DNA of 64,000 bases from Kosakonia sp. H02 (GTDB lineage: Bacteria > Pseudomonadota > Gammaproteobacteria > Enterobacterales > Enterobacteriaceae): NCBI GenBank assembly GCA_030704225.1, contig CP131915.1, positions 434,001-498,000 of the forward strand. Direction: 5' to 3'. Below, one piece after another: positions 15,733 through 24,502 of the stretch. Position numbers and translations under genes: made by a program. The notes under the pieces were generated by a model that saw only the letters and a program-made list of their open reading frames with translations, was not told the DNA's origin and made no database searches. How positions within the stretch are numbered: the stretch's first letter is position 1; each line of letters opens with the position of its first letter.

Positions 15733-16536
15733 GATATCTCTGGTGTTAATGCGGTTTTTACGCATGGTACGTGCAAGCAAAGCAACACTCTCTTGCTGGC
15801 GTTGCTGCGCGTGTTCAACATCGTTGCAATGTTGCTGATAAGCCTCAAACAAGGCTTTATGTTGCAGGGAAGCCTCAGCCAGTTGATGTTCAAGCGTGCT
15901 CAGCGTCGCATGGATTGATGTTGCCGTCTCTTTCAGCGCCGCCAGTTCATCACTCTGTTTATCTGTCGTCTGCTCCAGCGCACTAACCTGCTCAGTTACA
16001 CGCCCTGAATGGGTTATCTGCGCCTGAAGATCGCGCCTGATAGCCGCCAGGGTTTCACTTTGTTCAGCCAATTGCGCGGTATGCTCTTCCACCGCGTTGG
16101 CCTGTTCGAGCTTGTCCTCAACCTGCTCTTTCAGGTGTTGCAGCAGCAGGGTGAAGTTTTCCCGCACGTTGAAGTCCAGTGTCGTATCGTTCGACTCCAG
16201 ATCGCGCAGCTTATCGACAATGGCCGCGTGAAATCCTTTGATTACCTGGTTTTTCTCGGATGATATTTGCAGCAGGCACTGCACCACTTCCTGGGTGACA
16301 TTGAGGCTGCCGCCCAGGCTGCCGATCATTTCGGCGAGATCGGTATCATTTTTCGCCGTGAGCGAGCCGCTCCAGCGGCTGAAAAAACCGCGCTGTGTAA
16401 AGGCTTCTGCCTTATCTGCAATATTTTTGCTCTGCTGAAATTCATCGTTAAGACGCTGCAATAACGAATCGATGTTATTGCGAAACGAGGCAACAGACTG
16501 CGCGCGCGTGGTGGTTAACGCCGTGGAAGAGTGCAC
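15664..16536 (-). CDS. Coiled-coil protein with C-terminal membrane anchor, partner of the GIY-YIG protein
   Basis: I do not recognise this 290-residue protein. Residues about 1-125 are mixed helical. Residues about 130-255 form a long heptad-rich coiled coil dense in Gln, Glu and Ala, preceding a basic stretch (MRKNR). A single hydrophobic helix at about 267-286 (ILLFATTAAVGLLFWLHF) ends the chain, so it is a tail-anchored membrane protein. The start is GTG, seven bases after AAGGA and one base after the stop of the preceding GIY-YIG gene, so the two form a tight operon. Its last 69 bases are antisense to the LysR gene. It is probably a structural or sensor subunit, but the function is unknown. 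Confidence 0.8.
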   Translation of the reverse strand: MHSSTALTTTRAQSVASFRNNIDSLLQRLNDEFQQSKNIADKAEAFTQRGFFSRWSGSLTAKNDTDLAEMIGSLGGSLNVTQEVVQCLLQISSEKNQVIKGFHAAIVDKLRDLESNDTTLDFNVRENFTLLLQHLKEQVEDKLEQANAVEEHTAQLAEQSETLAAIRRDLQAQITHSGRVTEQVSALEQTTDKQSDELAALKETATSIHATLSTLEHQLAEASLQHKALFEAYQQHCNDVEHAQQRQQESVALLARTMRKNRINTRDILLFATTAAVGLLFWLHFAPLMH

Positions 16537-16537
16537 A

Positions 16538-18028
16538 TTAATGTCCTTGTAATTTTGTTAACTCATCGGCAATTGAAAAACGCGTTAACTTGTTAACTTC
16601 CGCGTTCATTTCGCGTGTCTGGGCGCGCGTGGTCTCCATCAGTTGCAGCGATGAGCGGGCATAATGGTCAAGTTCGATGAGTAGGTTTTCATTGGCTTCC
16701 ACATTGGCTAACAGCTGTTGATGCGTTTTTCGTCCCTCGGCAATAAATTGCGGTTCGGTGTTGGCTATCAGCGTTAAGACCTGCGGCACAAATTGAGTGA
16801 GATAGTAGCTGGTCACGCCAAAGCCGACTGCGCAAAGCAGGGAGGAAATATAAGGCGCAAACGGGGCGAGTGGCGCAAATAACCCGGTTAACCCGGCTTC
16901 AATCAGCGGATCGAGCGCATCCCAAAAGATGAGCGCGCCGCTGGTGATGATCACTTCAGAAGCCTTGTGGATCATCTCATCACGGGTCACCGTTTTTGCA
17001 CCTTTCATAAGCGCAATGACGGACATGCCCAGTTCATAGATGTTTTTTGCCAACTGATAAATTTTGCCGATCGCCTGGCTGAGTGCATTCACCACAAACT
17101 CAAAAATACCTTTAAGAATCGATAACGGTGCTTGCAGGTAGCCAGACAATACTTGCCAGATACGATCAAAAAAGCGTTTCAGTCTGACCTTAAGCTGAGC
17201 CTTCGTGGTGATAAAGAGATCGACCATCTCATCTTTCAACGCCTTGATCATGGTCGTCACCAGACGTTCCAGCACTTCCCAACTGACATTCAGCCCCGCC
17301 TCTTTCGCTGCGCCAACCGCAAGTGTGCCGGCGTTTTTGAGCGACTCTTTCATCTTTTTCGCTTCAATATTGGAGCGTTTACCCTGCTCGTATTTCAGCT
17401 CTTCTTTTTTATTCACCGGTGGCATTTCGGTTTTGAGGATGTGTGCTTCTATCGCGGCCGCCGTTTCTACCGAATCGACGCTAATGAATTTGACGGTGCA
17501 ACCTTCGGCGAACTCGTCCGCCAGTTTGTAGCTTTCACCATTGCGTTGGGCTTGTTTGTTCTCGTTAAGGTGCCCCGCAACCCAGCGTTTTTGCAATTTC
17601 GCAGCATCGCCGATGTATCTGACCTGCCCTTCATTGTCAAAAACGACATACACGCCGGGGGTGTCAGGAACCTTATCCAGACCTTCCGCTTTGCCGTTCT
17701 TTACCGTGAATTCGCCATCAAATTTCATGGTGGAAATGGAAGAGATGCCATGGCTGAAGGTTTTCAGGATCAGCTCCTTCCAGTTCGCGCCACGGTTAGC
17801 GACTTCCAGAACGCTTTGCGCTGACGTAGCGGCCAGTGTGTCCTGCACCGTTGCGCTGGCATCGGGGGTGCTGGCGTTGGGGCGGGAGTTGTTTTTATTA
17901 CGGTAGCCAGCAACCAGTTTTCGTGTGACGTTATCAACAGTCTTTTCAATGATGGCATTCGCTAACGGGTCAAGTGTCTGCAACTGCGGATACTCTTCCT
18001 GCATGGGAAATGGCTTTGCTGTATGCAT
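16538..18028 (-). CDS. GIY-YIG nuclease-domain membrane protein, uncharacterised
   Basis: In this 496-residue protein a GIY-YIG domain spans about 118-210, with every catalytic position present: GVY at 125-127, YIG at 138-140, Arg148, Glu194 and Asn206. Basic and amphipathic helices follow (210-345). A strongly hydrophobic region at about 357-420 with Pro/Leu/Phe-rich segments (GLFAPLAPFAPYISSLL) looks like two or more membrane helices. A helical tail (425-490) ends the chain. A nuclease tethered to the membrane in this way is not a known housekeeping family to me. It is the first gene of a two-gene unit with the coiled-coil protein. Defence, competence or conjugation-related roles are possible, but none is shown. 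Confidence 0.8.
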   Translation of the reverse strand: MHTAKPFPMQEEYPQLQTLDPLANAIIEKTVDNVTRKLVAGYRNKNNSRPNASTPDASATVQDTLAATSAQSVLEVANRGANWKELILKTFSHGISSISTMKFDGEFTVKNGKAEGLDKVPDTPGVYVVFDNEGQVRYIGDAAKLQKRWVAGHLNENKQAQRNGESYKLADEFAEGCTVKFISVDSVETAAAIEAHILKTEMPPVNKKEELKYEQGKRSNIEAKKMKESLKNAGTLAVGAAKEAGLNVSWEVLERLVTTMIKALKDEMVDLFITTKAQLKVRLKRFFDRIWQVLSGYLQAPLSILKGIFEFVVNALSQAIGKIYQLAKNIYELGMSVIALMKGAKTVTRDEMIHKASEVIITSGALIFWDALDPLIEAGLTGLFAPLAPFAPYISSLLCAVGFGVTSYYLTQFVPQVLTLIANTEPQFIAEGRKTHQQLLANVEANENLLIELDHYARSSLQLMETTRAQTREMNAEVNKLTRFSIADELTKLQGH

Positions 18029-18143
18029 GAGTGTGTGAGCCTTTATTATTTTTCGCCCGGCAAGCTTACGCTATCCCCTTTTTTTGCGCAGCTATCAGTT
18101 CCCGTAGCCATACTTCAGACTCAAAGCCCGCCCAGGAGAAACG

Positions 18144-18872
18144 ATGTTAATTGCTCAACTTAGCGATATTCATGCCGCGCCGGAAAATGACAACCTTGTC
18201 CGGCTACATCAGGCCATCGACTGGCTTCTCACTGTCAAACCCGATGTGCTGGTGGTAACCGGTGATTTAACCGATGACGGCTGGCGCGAAGGTTACGAGG
18301 CAATCGCGGATGAACTCCAGCGATTACCGTGTCGCGCCCTGCTGCTGCCGGGCAATGCCGATGATAAACAGGTGATGTGTGCGAGCCTGGCGCAGTTTGC
18401 GCAGCGCGCAGCCGATGCGCCGCTGCACTTTTATGAACTTTTCGACGGCTTGCCCGTGATTGGCGTGGATGTGACGGTTCACGGTGAAAGTCGGGGCGAT
18501 ATTCTGCCGCATCTGGCATGGCTGGACACCGCGCTGCGGGCGGCACCGCAACCGGCGATGGTTTTTTTACATCAGCATCTTTTTGCCAGCGGTATCGCGC
18601 CGCTCGATAGCGCGATGTGCGATGGCGGGCCGGAACTTGCGCAGTTGCTCGCACGATTGCCGCATCCGCCGCTGGCGCTGAGTTGCGGGCATGTGCACCG
18701 CCCGGCGTCGGCGATGTTTGCCGGGATCCCGGCCTATATTTGTGGATCGGTTTGCCTGGCAAATCCGTTAATGCTGGATGCACAGCGCGTCCCGCCGGTG
18801 ACCGATCCGACGGGATTGATGGTGCATGACATCCGCGCGGGAAAATGCGTCAGCCATTTTGTGAGTGTGTGA
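18144..18872 (+). CDS. Calcineurin-type metallophosphoesterase (CpdA-like phosphodiesterase)
   Basis: This 242-residue class III phosphodiesterase-like protein carries the complete dinuclear metal motif set in order: DIHAAP (D-x-H), VVTGDLTDDG (GDxxD), LLPGNAD (GN-D), FLHQHLFASG and SCGHVHRP (GHxH). The closest general match is CpdA-type cyclic nucleotide phosphodiesterase. True cpdA lies elsewhere (next to parE) in enterics, so the substrate here is uncertain. It is divergent from the GIY-YIG gene (115 bases) and ends two bases before the convergent yncE stop. Confidence 0.85.
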   Translation: MLIAQLSDIHAAPENDNLVRLHQAIDWLLTVKPDVLVVTGDLTDDGWREGYEAIADELQRLPCRALLLPGNADDKQVMCASLAQFAQRAADAPLHFYELFDGLPVIGVDVTVHGESRGDILPHLAWLDTALRAAPQPAMVFLHQHLFASGIAPLDSAMCDGGPELAQLLARLPHPPLALSCGHVHRPASAMFAGIPAYICGSVCLANPLMLDAQRVPPVTDPTGLMVHDIRAGKCVSHFVSV

Positions 18873-18874
18873 AC

Positions 18875-19936
18875 TTACAGCGCAATACGGATAACATCGT
18901 CCGGCTGGGTGGCTTCTTTTTCACGGGTTGATGCCTGTTTCACACTGACATATAACGTGTTGCCATCGGGCGACAGCGCCAGGCTGTTCGGATGGGTTGG
19001 CGTGTCAAAGGTTTTCACTACTTTGTAGCTTTTGGCATCGATAACGCTCACTTTGCCGGCGTTGCGATGCGTGGCATACACTTCGTTACGCGTCGGGTTA
19101 AACAGCACCGCTAACGATTCAGGCGCCGCGATTTTTTTCATTACCTTGCCGTTACGGGTATCCACCACCAGCACGTCTGCCGCTTTTGAGTCCGTCACAA
19201 AAGCGCGATGACCCGCGGTGTCGAGACTCAGGTTCAGGTAGAAATGCTCTTTACCGTCATCCTGCAATTTTTTCCTGTCGATAATGCTGTGATTGCCGGT
19301 ATCGATAGTGATCAATTCGCCGTCGCCGTTGGTGGTATAAAGACGCTTCGCGGCAGAATCGAGAGCCAGGCCGGTGCTGTAAGTGCCGGTATTAGCGATA
19401 GTGTTTTTAAGCTTCAGCGTGTTGCCATCAACCACCCAGACCACGCTCTCTTTTCCCACGCCGGTGATGTAAACGGTATTGGTCGTTTCATCAACCACCA
19501 GTTCGCGCGGGCTGAGCGGGCGCACCGTTTCAGAGCGTTTTCGCCCATCCAGCACCACGCGCCCTTTGATCTCGCCGGTTTTGGCATCCACCGCCGTGAC
19601 AGCACCGTCCGTGGTATTGCCGAACCACAAAGTCTGAGTCTGGTTATTGAGGGTAGCGCCAAACGGTTTCACATCGCTGTGAATGGCTTGCGTGATTTCC
19701 AGCGTGCTGGGATCAAGACGGTAAATCACCCCGCCCTTATCAGTTTTGCGGCTTTGTGCGGTCGCCAGCCACAGGGCGTTCTCCTGTTGGCTGACGGCCA
19801 TTTCATAGGCGCCTTTGCCCACCGCTTTGCGCAACATCTCTTCGGCAGCATGGGTGCTGAAGGAACCCGCCAGCAGTAAAGAACCGAGGAATAACGTACC
19901 GCGCAGACGCGATGGGGAAAAATGACGTAAAGACAT
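18875..19936 (-). CDS. yncE: Periplasmic beta-propeller protein YncE
   Basis: This 353-residue protein is an orthologue of E. coli YncE, an iron-repressed periplasmic seven-bladed beta-propeller reported to bind DNA. A Sec signal peptide with a long Leu-rich core ends at about residue 31 (THA|A). The repeats show the YVTN-type blade pattern (for example VYITGVG, LYTTNGDG, VYATHRN, LYVSVK). It is divergent from yncD across 265 bases that contain a Fur-box-like sequence, so joint iron control is likely. Confidence 0.92.
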   Translation of the reverse strand: MSLRHFSPSRLRGTLFLGSLLLAGSFSTHAAEEMLRKAVGKGAYEMAVSQQENALWLATAQSRKTDKGGVIYRLDPSTLEITQAIHSDVKPFGATLNNQTQTLWFGNTTDGAVTAVDAKTGEIKGRVVLDGRKRSETVRPLSPRELVVDETTNTVYITGVGKESVVWVVDGNTLKLKNTIANTGTYSTGLALDSAAKRLYTTNGDGELITIDTGNHSIIDRKKLQDDGKEHFYLNLSLDTAGHRAFVTDSKAADVLVVDTRNGKVMKKIAAPESLAVLFNPTRNEVYATHRNAGKVSVIDAKSYKVVKTFDTPTHPNSLALSPDGNTLYVSVKQASTREKEATQPDDVIRIAL

Positions 19937-20020
19937 GACGACTCCCTTTGGTAGACAAGATGATTACGTTTTCACATGCGTCCAGTGCACGAAACTGCGG
20001 TTTCGCTTGTTGTTATAGTT

Positions 20021-20039
20021 GAGAATAGTAATCATTTGT
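20021..20039. promoter_or_regulatory. Fur-box-like site between yncE and yncD
   Basis: The 19 bases GAGAATAGTAATCATTTGT match the Fur consensus GATAATGATAATCATTATC at 13 of 19 positions, including a perfect core TAATCATT. They lie 85 bases from the yncE start and 162 from the yncD start. Iron repression of yncE is known in E. coli; the operator assignment here is inferred. Confidence 0.65.
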
Positions 20040-20201
20040 GCTCGTAAAGTGGAGCGTTAAATTCACCCACGCGCAAAATCCCCCGCCTCTATTACACTGA
20101 TTATTAACCTAACGTGCGCTCAACATTTTCAAAAAATTTACATATCCATTAACATGTTGGCGCTTTTTTCTTTTGGCTCGTCTTTCTAACTCGGTTCCGT
20201 C

Positions 20202-22316
20202 ATGAAAATCTTTTCTGTCACAAAGGCCACACTGCCGGTGTTGCTATTACCCGTTGCGTTATCCACCTCTGTTTATGCAGCGAACAATGAACAAACGATG
20301 ATCGTCAGCGCCACGCCGCAGGCTGTTTCTGAACTCGATAGCCCCGCCGCCGTCAGCGTGGTTCAGGGCGACGATATCCGCCAGGCCACGCCGCGCGTGA
20401 ATTTGTCTGAATCACTCGGCAGCGTGCCCGGTTTGCAGGTGCAAAACCGCCAGAACTATGCGCAGGATTTGCAGCTCTCTATTCGCGGTTTTGGTTCGCG
20501 CTCCACTTACGGTGTGCGCGGCATTCGCCTGTATGTCGATGGCATTCCCGCCACCATGCCGGACGGCCAGGGGCAAACCTCGAATATCGATCTCAACAGT
20601 GTGGAAAGCATTGATGTGCTGCGCGGCCCGTTCTCGGCGCTGTACGGTAACGCCTCCGGCGGCGTAATGAACGTCACCACTGAAACCGGGCGCGAACCAG
20701 CAACGGTTGAAGCGAGCAGTTATTACGGCAGTTTCGGTAGCTGGCGTTACGGCCTGAAGGCGACTGGCGCAATGGGCGACGGCACGCACGCGGGCGATGT
20801 CGATTACACCGCCTCTTCTACCCGTTTTGTTACCCACGGTTATCGCGATCGCAGCGGCGCGCGCAAAAACCTGGCGAATGCCAAACTGGGCGTGCGCATT
20901 GATGATGTCAGCAAACTGAGCCTGATTTTTAACAGTGTCGATATTAAAGCTGACGACGCGGGCGGTTTAACCCGGTCGGAATGGCAGGACAACCCGCGCC
21001 AGTCGCCGCGCGCTGAGCAGTACCACACGCGCAAAACCATCAAACAAACTCAGGCCGGATTGCGCTATGAGCGCCAGCTCAGCGATCAGGACGATCTCAG
21101 CGTGATGATGTACGCCGGGGAGCGCGAAACCACGCAGTATCAGTCCATTCCGCGCGCGCCGCAGCTTAATCCGTCCCATGCCGGCGGCGTGATTGATTTA
21201 ACCCGCCATTATCAGGGCATCGATACGCGATGGACGCACCGTGGCGAACTGGGCGTGCCAGTGACGTTTACCGGCGGCCTGAACTACGAAAACATGAACG
21301 AAGCTCGCAAAGGCTATGAAAACTTCGTTATGAACGGCACGACGCCGGAATACGGCCAGAAAGGCAGTTTGCGCCGTAACGAACGCAACCTGATGTGGAA
21401 CGTCGATCCCTATCTGCAAACGGCCTGGCAACTGACCGACAAACTGTCGCTCGATGCGGGCGTGCGCTACAGCTCTGTATGGTTTGATTCCAACGACCAC
21501 TATGTGACAGCAGGAAATGGCGATGACAGCGGTGATGCGAATTACCACAAATGGTTACCGGCGGCCTCGCTGAAATATGCGGTGACCCCGGCGTGGAATG
21601 TGTATGCCGCCGCCGGGCGCGGTTTCGAAACGCCGACCATCAATGAACTCTCTTATCGTGCCGACGGGCAAAGCGGGCTGAACTTCGCCCTGAAACCCTC
21701 CACCAACGATACGGTCGAAATCGGCAGCAAAACGCGCATGGGTAACGGCTTGCTGACGGCGGCGCTGTTTCGCACTGAAACCAGCGACGAGATTGTGACC
21801 GATACCAGCAGCGGCGGTCGCACCACCTATAAAAACGCCGGTAAAACCCGCCGCCAGGGGGCGGAAGTGTCACTGGATCAGCAGTTCGCCGGTAACTGGC
21901 GGGCGAAAGCATCATGGACTTACCTGGATGCCACCTATCGCAGCGACGTGTGTAACGACAGCGACTGTAACGGGAACCGCATTCCGGGCATTGCACGCAA
22001 TATGGGCTTCGCCTCACTGGGTTGGATCCCGGAACAGGGCTGGTATGCCGGGGCGGATGTGCGTTATATGAGCGACATTATGGCGGACGACGAAAACAGC
22101 GCCAAAGCGCCCTCTTATACCGTTACCGGTCTTAACACCGGCTACAAGTTCAACTACGGCAACTGGATGATGGATCTCTTTGGCCGCGTCGATAACCTGT
22201 TTGATCGCAAATACGTCGGCTCGGTGATCGTGAACGAATCCAATGGCCGTTACTACGAACCGGCTCCGGGGCGTAACTACGGCGTCGGGTTGTCCGTCGC
22301 TTATCAGTTCGAGTAA
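20202..22316 (+). CDS. yncD: TonB-dependent outer-membrane receptor YncD
   Basis: This 704-residue TonB-dependent receptor of the outer membrane is orthologous to E. coli YncD (also called PqqU, reported to import pyrroloquinoline quinone). A signal peptide ends near residue 26 (VYA|AN). The TonB box QTMIVSA is at 31-37. The plug domain runs to about residue 160 with SIRGFGSRSTYGVRGIRLYVDG and VLRGPFSALYGNASGGV. The rest is a 22-strand barrel, with the C-terminal signature segment NLFDRKYVGSV near the end. The chain ends YQFE, with one residue after the usual terminal Phe. It is followed by a clear terminator and is probably iron regulated through the shared upstream region. Confidence 0.93.
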   Translation: MKIFSVTKATLPVLLLPVALSTSVYAANNEQTMIVSATPQAVSELDSPAAVSVVQGDDIRQATPRVNLSESLGSVPGLQVQNRQNYAQDLQLSIRGFGSRSTYGVRGIRLYVDGIPATMPDGQGQTSNIDLNSVESIDVLRGPFSALYGNASGGVMNVTTETGREPATVEASSYYGSFGSWRYGLKATGAMGDGTHAGDVDYTASSTRFVTHGYRDRSGARKNLANAKLGVRIDDVSKLSLIFNSVDIKADDAGGLTRSEWQDNPRQSPRAEQYHTRKTIKQTQAGLRYERQLSDQDDLSVMMYAGERETTQYQSIPRAPQLNPSHAGGVIDLTRHYQGIDTRWTHRGELGVPVTFTGGLNYENMNEARKGYENFVMNGTTPEYGQKGSLRRNERNLMWNVDPYLQTAWQLTDKLSLDAGVRYSSVWFDSNDHYVTAGNGDDSGDANYHKWLPAASLKYAVTPAWNVYAAAGRGFETPTINELSYRADGQSGLNFALKPSTNDTVEIGSKTRMGNGLLTAALFRTETSDEIVTDTSSGGRTTYKNAGKTRRQGAEVSLDQQFAGNWRAKASWTYLDATYRSDVCNDSDCNGNRIPGIARNMGFASLGWIPEQGWYAGADVRYMSDIMADDENSAKAPSYTVTGLNTGYKFNYGNWMMDLFGRVDNLFDRKYVGSVIVNESNGRYYEPAPGRNYGVGLSVAYQFE

Positions 22317-22323
22317 TAAAAGC

Positions 22324-22353
22324 AACCGCCTGCATAGCCAGGCGGTTTTCTTT
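22324..22353 (+). terminator. Rho-independent terminator after yncD
   Basis: AACCGCCTG-CATAGC-CAGGCGGTT forms a nine-pair stem followed by TTCTTT. It begins eight bases after the yncD stop and separates it from the convergent chemoreceptor gene. Confidence 0.85.
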
Positions 22354-22369
22354 AACACTGCGGATGCGC

Positions 22370-24310
22370 TTAGAAAGTAGTCCAGCTCTCTTCACTTTCC
22401 GCGTTTTCCCGGGCGGGTGTTTTCGCTGTTGTCAGCGGCTGGATCGGTGTTTTACCGCCCGTCACCGGGGCCGGTTTTGCCTCGCCCTGATCCAGGCGGA
22501 AAGTCGCTACCAGTTCTTCCAGCAGGCGCGCCTGCTCTTCCAGTGAACCCGCCGCCGTTGATGATTCGCTGACCAGCGAGGCGTTCTGTTGCGTGGTACT
22601 GTCCAGTTCGCCGACCGCGCGGGCAATCTGCTCAATACCACGGCTCTGCTCTTCCGATGCTGACGAAATTTCGCCCATGATATCGTTTACGCGCGTGACC
22701 GACTGCACCACCTGATCCATGGTTTCCCCGGCTTTAGCCACCAGTTCGCTGCCGACGTTAATGCGTGAAACAGACTCGCTGATCAACTGCTCAATATCTT
22801 TTGCCGCCTGCGAGCTGCGCTGCGACAGGCTACGCACTTCACTGGCGACCACGGCAAACCCGCGCCCCTGTTCACCGGCACGCGCCGCTTCTACCGCCGC
22901 GTTCAGCGCCAGAATATTGGTCTGGAACGCGATGCTGTTAATCACCGCCGTGATGTCGGCAATTTTATTTGAGCTACTGTGAATATCGCCCATCGTATTA
23001 ACGACTTCACGCATCACGGTGCCGCCCTGGCTGGCGGTTTGCGAGGCCTGTGCCGCCAGGCTGCTGGCGTTGCGCGCGTTATCGGCATTGTTTTTCACCG
23101 TCGCGGTCAACTCTTCCATACTGGCGGCGGTTTCCACCACGGCGGCGGCCTGCTGTTCGGTACGTGAAGAGAGATCGGTATTGCCTTCGGCGATTTCGGT
23201 GGCCGCGCGGGAAACCTGCGTCACGCTGTTGCGCACCTCGTAAATCATATCGCGCAGGGTGTCGTTCATCCGCCCCATTGCGCCCGTTAACTGCCCCAGT
23301 TCATCGGTGCTTTGTGCGCGGATATGCGAGCTTAAATCACCGCTGGCAATGCGTTCAGCCAGCGCCAGGTTGCGATCCACCGGACGGGTAATCTGGCGGA
23401 TCACCCACCAGGAGACCAGCATGCCAAGCAGAATGGCAATCACGCCGATAATCGAGGCGATGGTGCTTGAGGTGTAGGCCAGTTCATCGTTTTTCGCTTT
23501 CACCAGCGCAATGATCTCTCTTAATGACGCGCTGCTGTTGTCGCCGCCGACTTTGACCTTATCTTCTGCCACTTTCAAGGCCTGAAACGCAGCAAGATAA
23601 TTGAGTGACAGATCGCGGTACTTCACCGTTTCATCCCATAACGATTGCAGCGGTGATTGCAGTTCGCCTGGCAACTGGCTTGCCAGCGCCTGCACGCTTT
23701 TTTCCGTCTGACTAAAACGGCTGTCCAGCAGATCGCGCGACTCTTTTCCCGGGCTGTAACGCACCACCAGTGCGGCATCGCGCACGGCGCTAATGGCGAA
23801 CAATTGTTCGTAAACCTGCGTCATCAGGCCTGGATCGGCCACCGGTGTGCGTACAAGCGTGGTGTAACGGGCCGAGAGATCTTCAGTGCTGAGCTTATCC
23901 AGTGCGGCACGTACCGTTTGCAGAGAGCCGGTCGCTTTTTGCATCTCGCCGATACTGGCCTGGAAGTTGTCCAGATGCCCGGCAACTTCGCTGATAATTT
24001 TGCGCTCGTTATCCGACCAGGAGAGGCTATCCGCGCTGGCGGTCAGTTCGGAGGCGTGATGCACATAGTTGGCCATTACCTGGCCTGATTTATCATCGCC
24101 ATAGAAATATTTCAGGCGGTTAATTTTGGCCTGAAAGACTTCAATATTGATGTTGTACATCAGGTTGGTTTTTACATAGACGTCGCGGATTTCTTTAAAC
24201 CGCAACACGCTGAGAATGGTAGCAATCGCAACCAGAAACAGAACTAAACCAAATCCGACCGACAGCTTTCGACTAATTTTTATATTGCTTAACCGCTGGC
24301 TAAATGACAT
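22370..24310 (-). CDS. Methyl-accepting chemotaxis protein
   Basis: This 646-residue transmembrane chemoreceptor has a first membrane helix at about 15-38 (VGFGLVLFLVAIATILSVL) and a periplasmic four-helix ligand domain of roughly 240 residues. A second helix sits near 285-308 (ASIIGVIAILLGMLVSWWVI), followed by a HAMP domain. The conserved signalling hairpin includes FQTNILALNAAVEAARAG and GFAVVASEVR. The C-terminus is SWTTF, an xWxxF pentapeptide like the NWETF that tethers CheR and CheB in Tsr/Tar, so it may act as a self-sufficient high-abundance receptor. The ligand is unknown. The ATG at 24310 has an AAGGGG site; a longer in-frame start at 24331 is less likely. A FliA-type promoter lies just upstream. 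Confidence 0.92.
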   Translation of the reverse strand: MSFSQRLSNIKISRKLSVGFGLVLFLVAIATILSVLRFKEIRDVYVKTNLMYNINIEVFQAKINRLKYFYGDDKSGQVMANYVHHASELTASADSLSWSDNERKIISEVAGHLDNFQASIGEMQKATGSLQTVRAALDKLSTEDLSARYTTLVRTPVADPGLMTQVYEQLFAISAVRDAALVVRYSPGKESRDLLDSRFSQTEKSVQALASQLPGELQSPLQSLWDETVKYRDLSLNYLAAFQALKVAEDKVKVGGDNSSASLREIIALVKAKNDELAYTSSTIASIIGVIAILLGMLVSWWVIRQITRPVDRNLALAERIASGDLSSHIRAQSTDELGQLTGAMGRMNDTLRDMIYEVRNSVTQVSRAATEIAEGNTDLSSRTEQQAAAVVETAASMEELTATVKNNADNARNASSLAAQASQTASQGGTVMREVVNTMGDIHSSSNKIADITAVINSIAFQTNILALNAAVEAARAGEQGRGFAVVASEVRSLSQRSSQAAKDIEQLISESVSRINVGSELVAKAGETMDQVVQSVTRVNDIMGEISSASEEQSRGIEQIARAVGELDSTTQQNASLVSESSTAAGSLEEQARLLEELVATFRLDQGEAKPAPVTGGKTPIQPLTTAKTPARENAESEESWTTF

Positions 24311-24363
24311 TTCTGACCCCTTGCTGGACATCCAATGTTAGCGCCTGACTGCGCACAAAAAAG

Positions 24364-24390
24364 TTATCGGCAAGGAATGCAGGGGTTTCA
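24364..24390 (-). promoter_or_regulatory. Sigma-28 (FliA) promoter of the chemoreceptor gene
   Basis: On the minus strand TGAA-N15-GCCGATAA matches the FliA consensus TAAA-N15-GCCGATAA with a perfect -10 element and one mismatch at -35. It predicts a start about 45 bases upstream of the ATG, so the receptor would be made with the late flagellar genes. Confidence 0.8.
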
Positions 24391-24502
24391 GCCTGGCGGG
24401 GTGTTATCGGTCAGAAATGTGATATTGATGCGCCCCATTCGCAAATTTTCGCCGGGGAGCACCAATAAGTTTCATGGAATGATTGAATTAAGGAATTATC
24501 AC

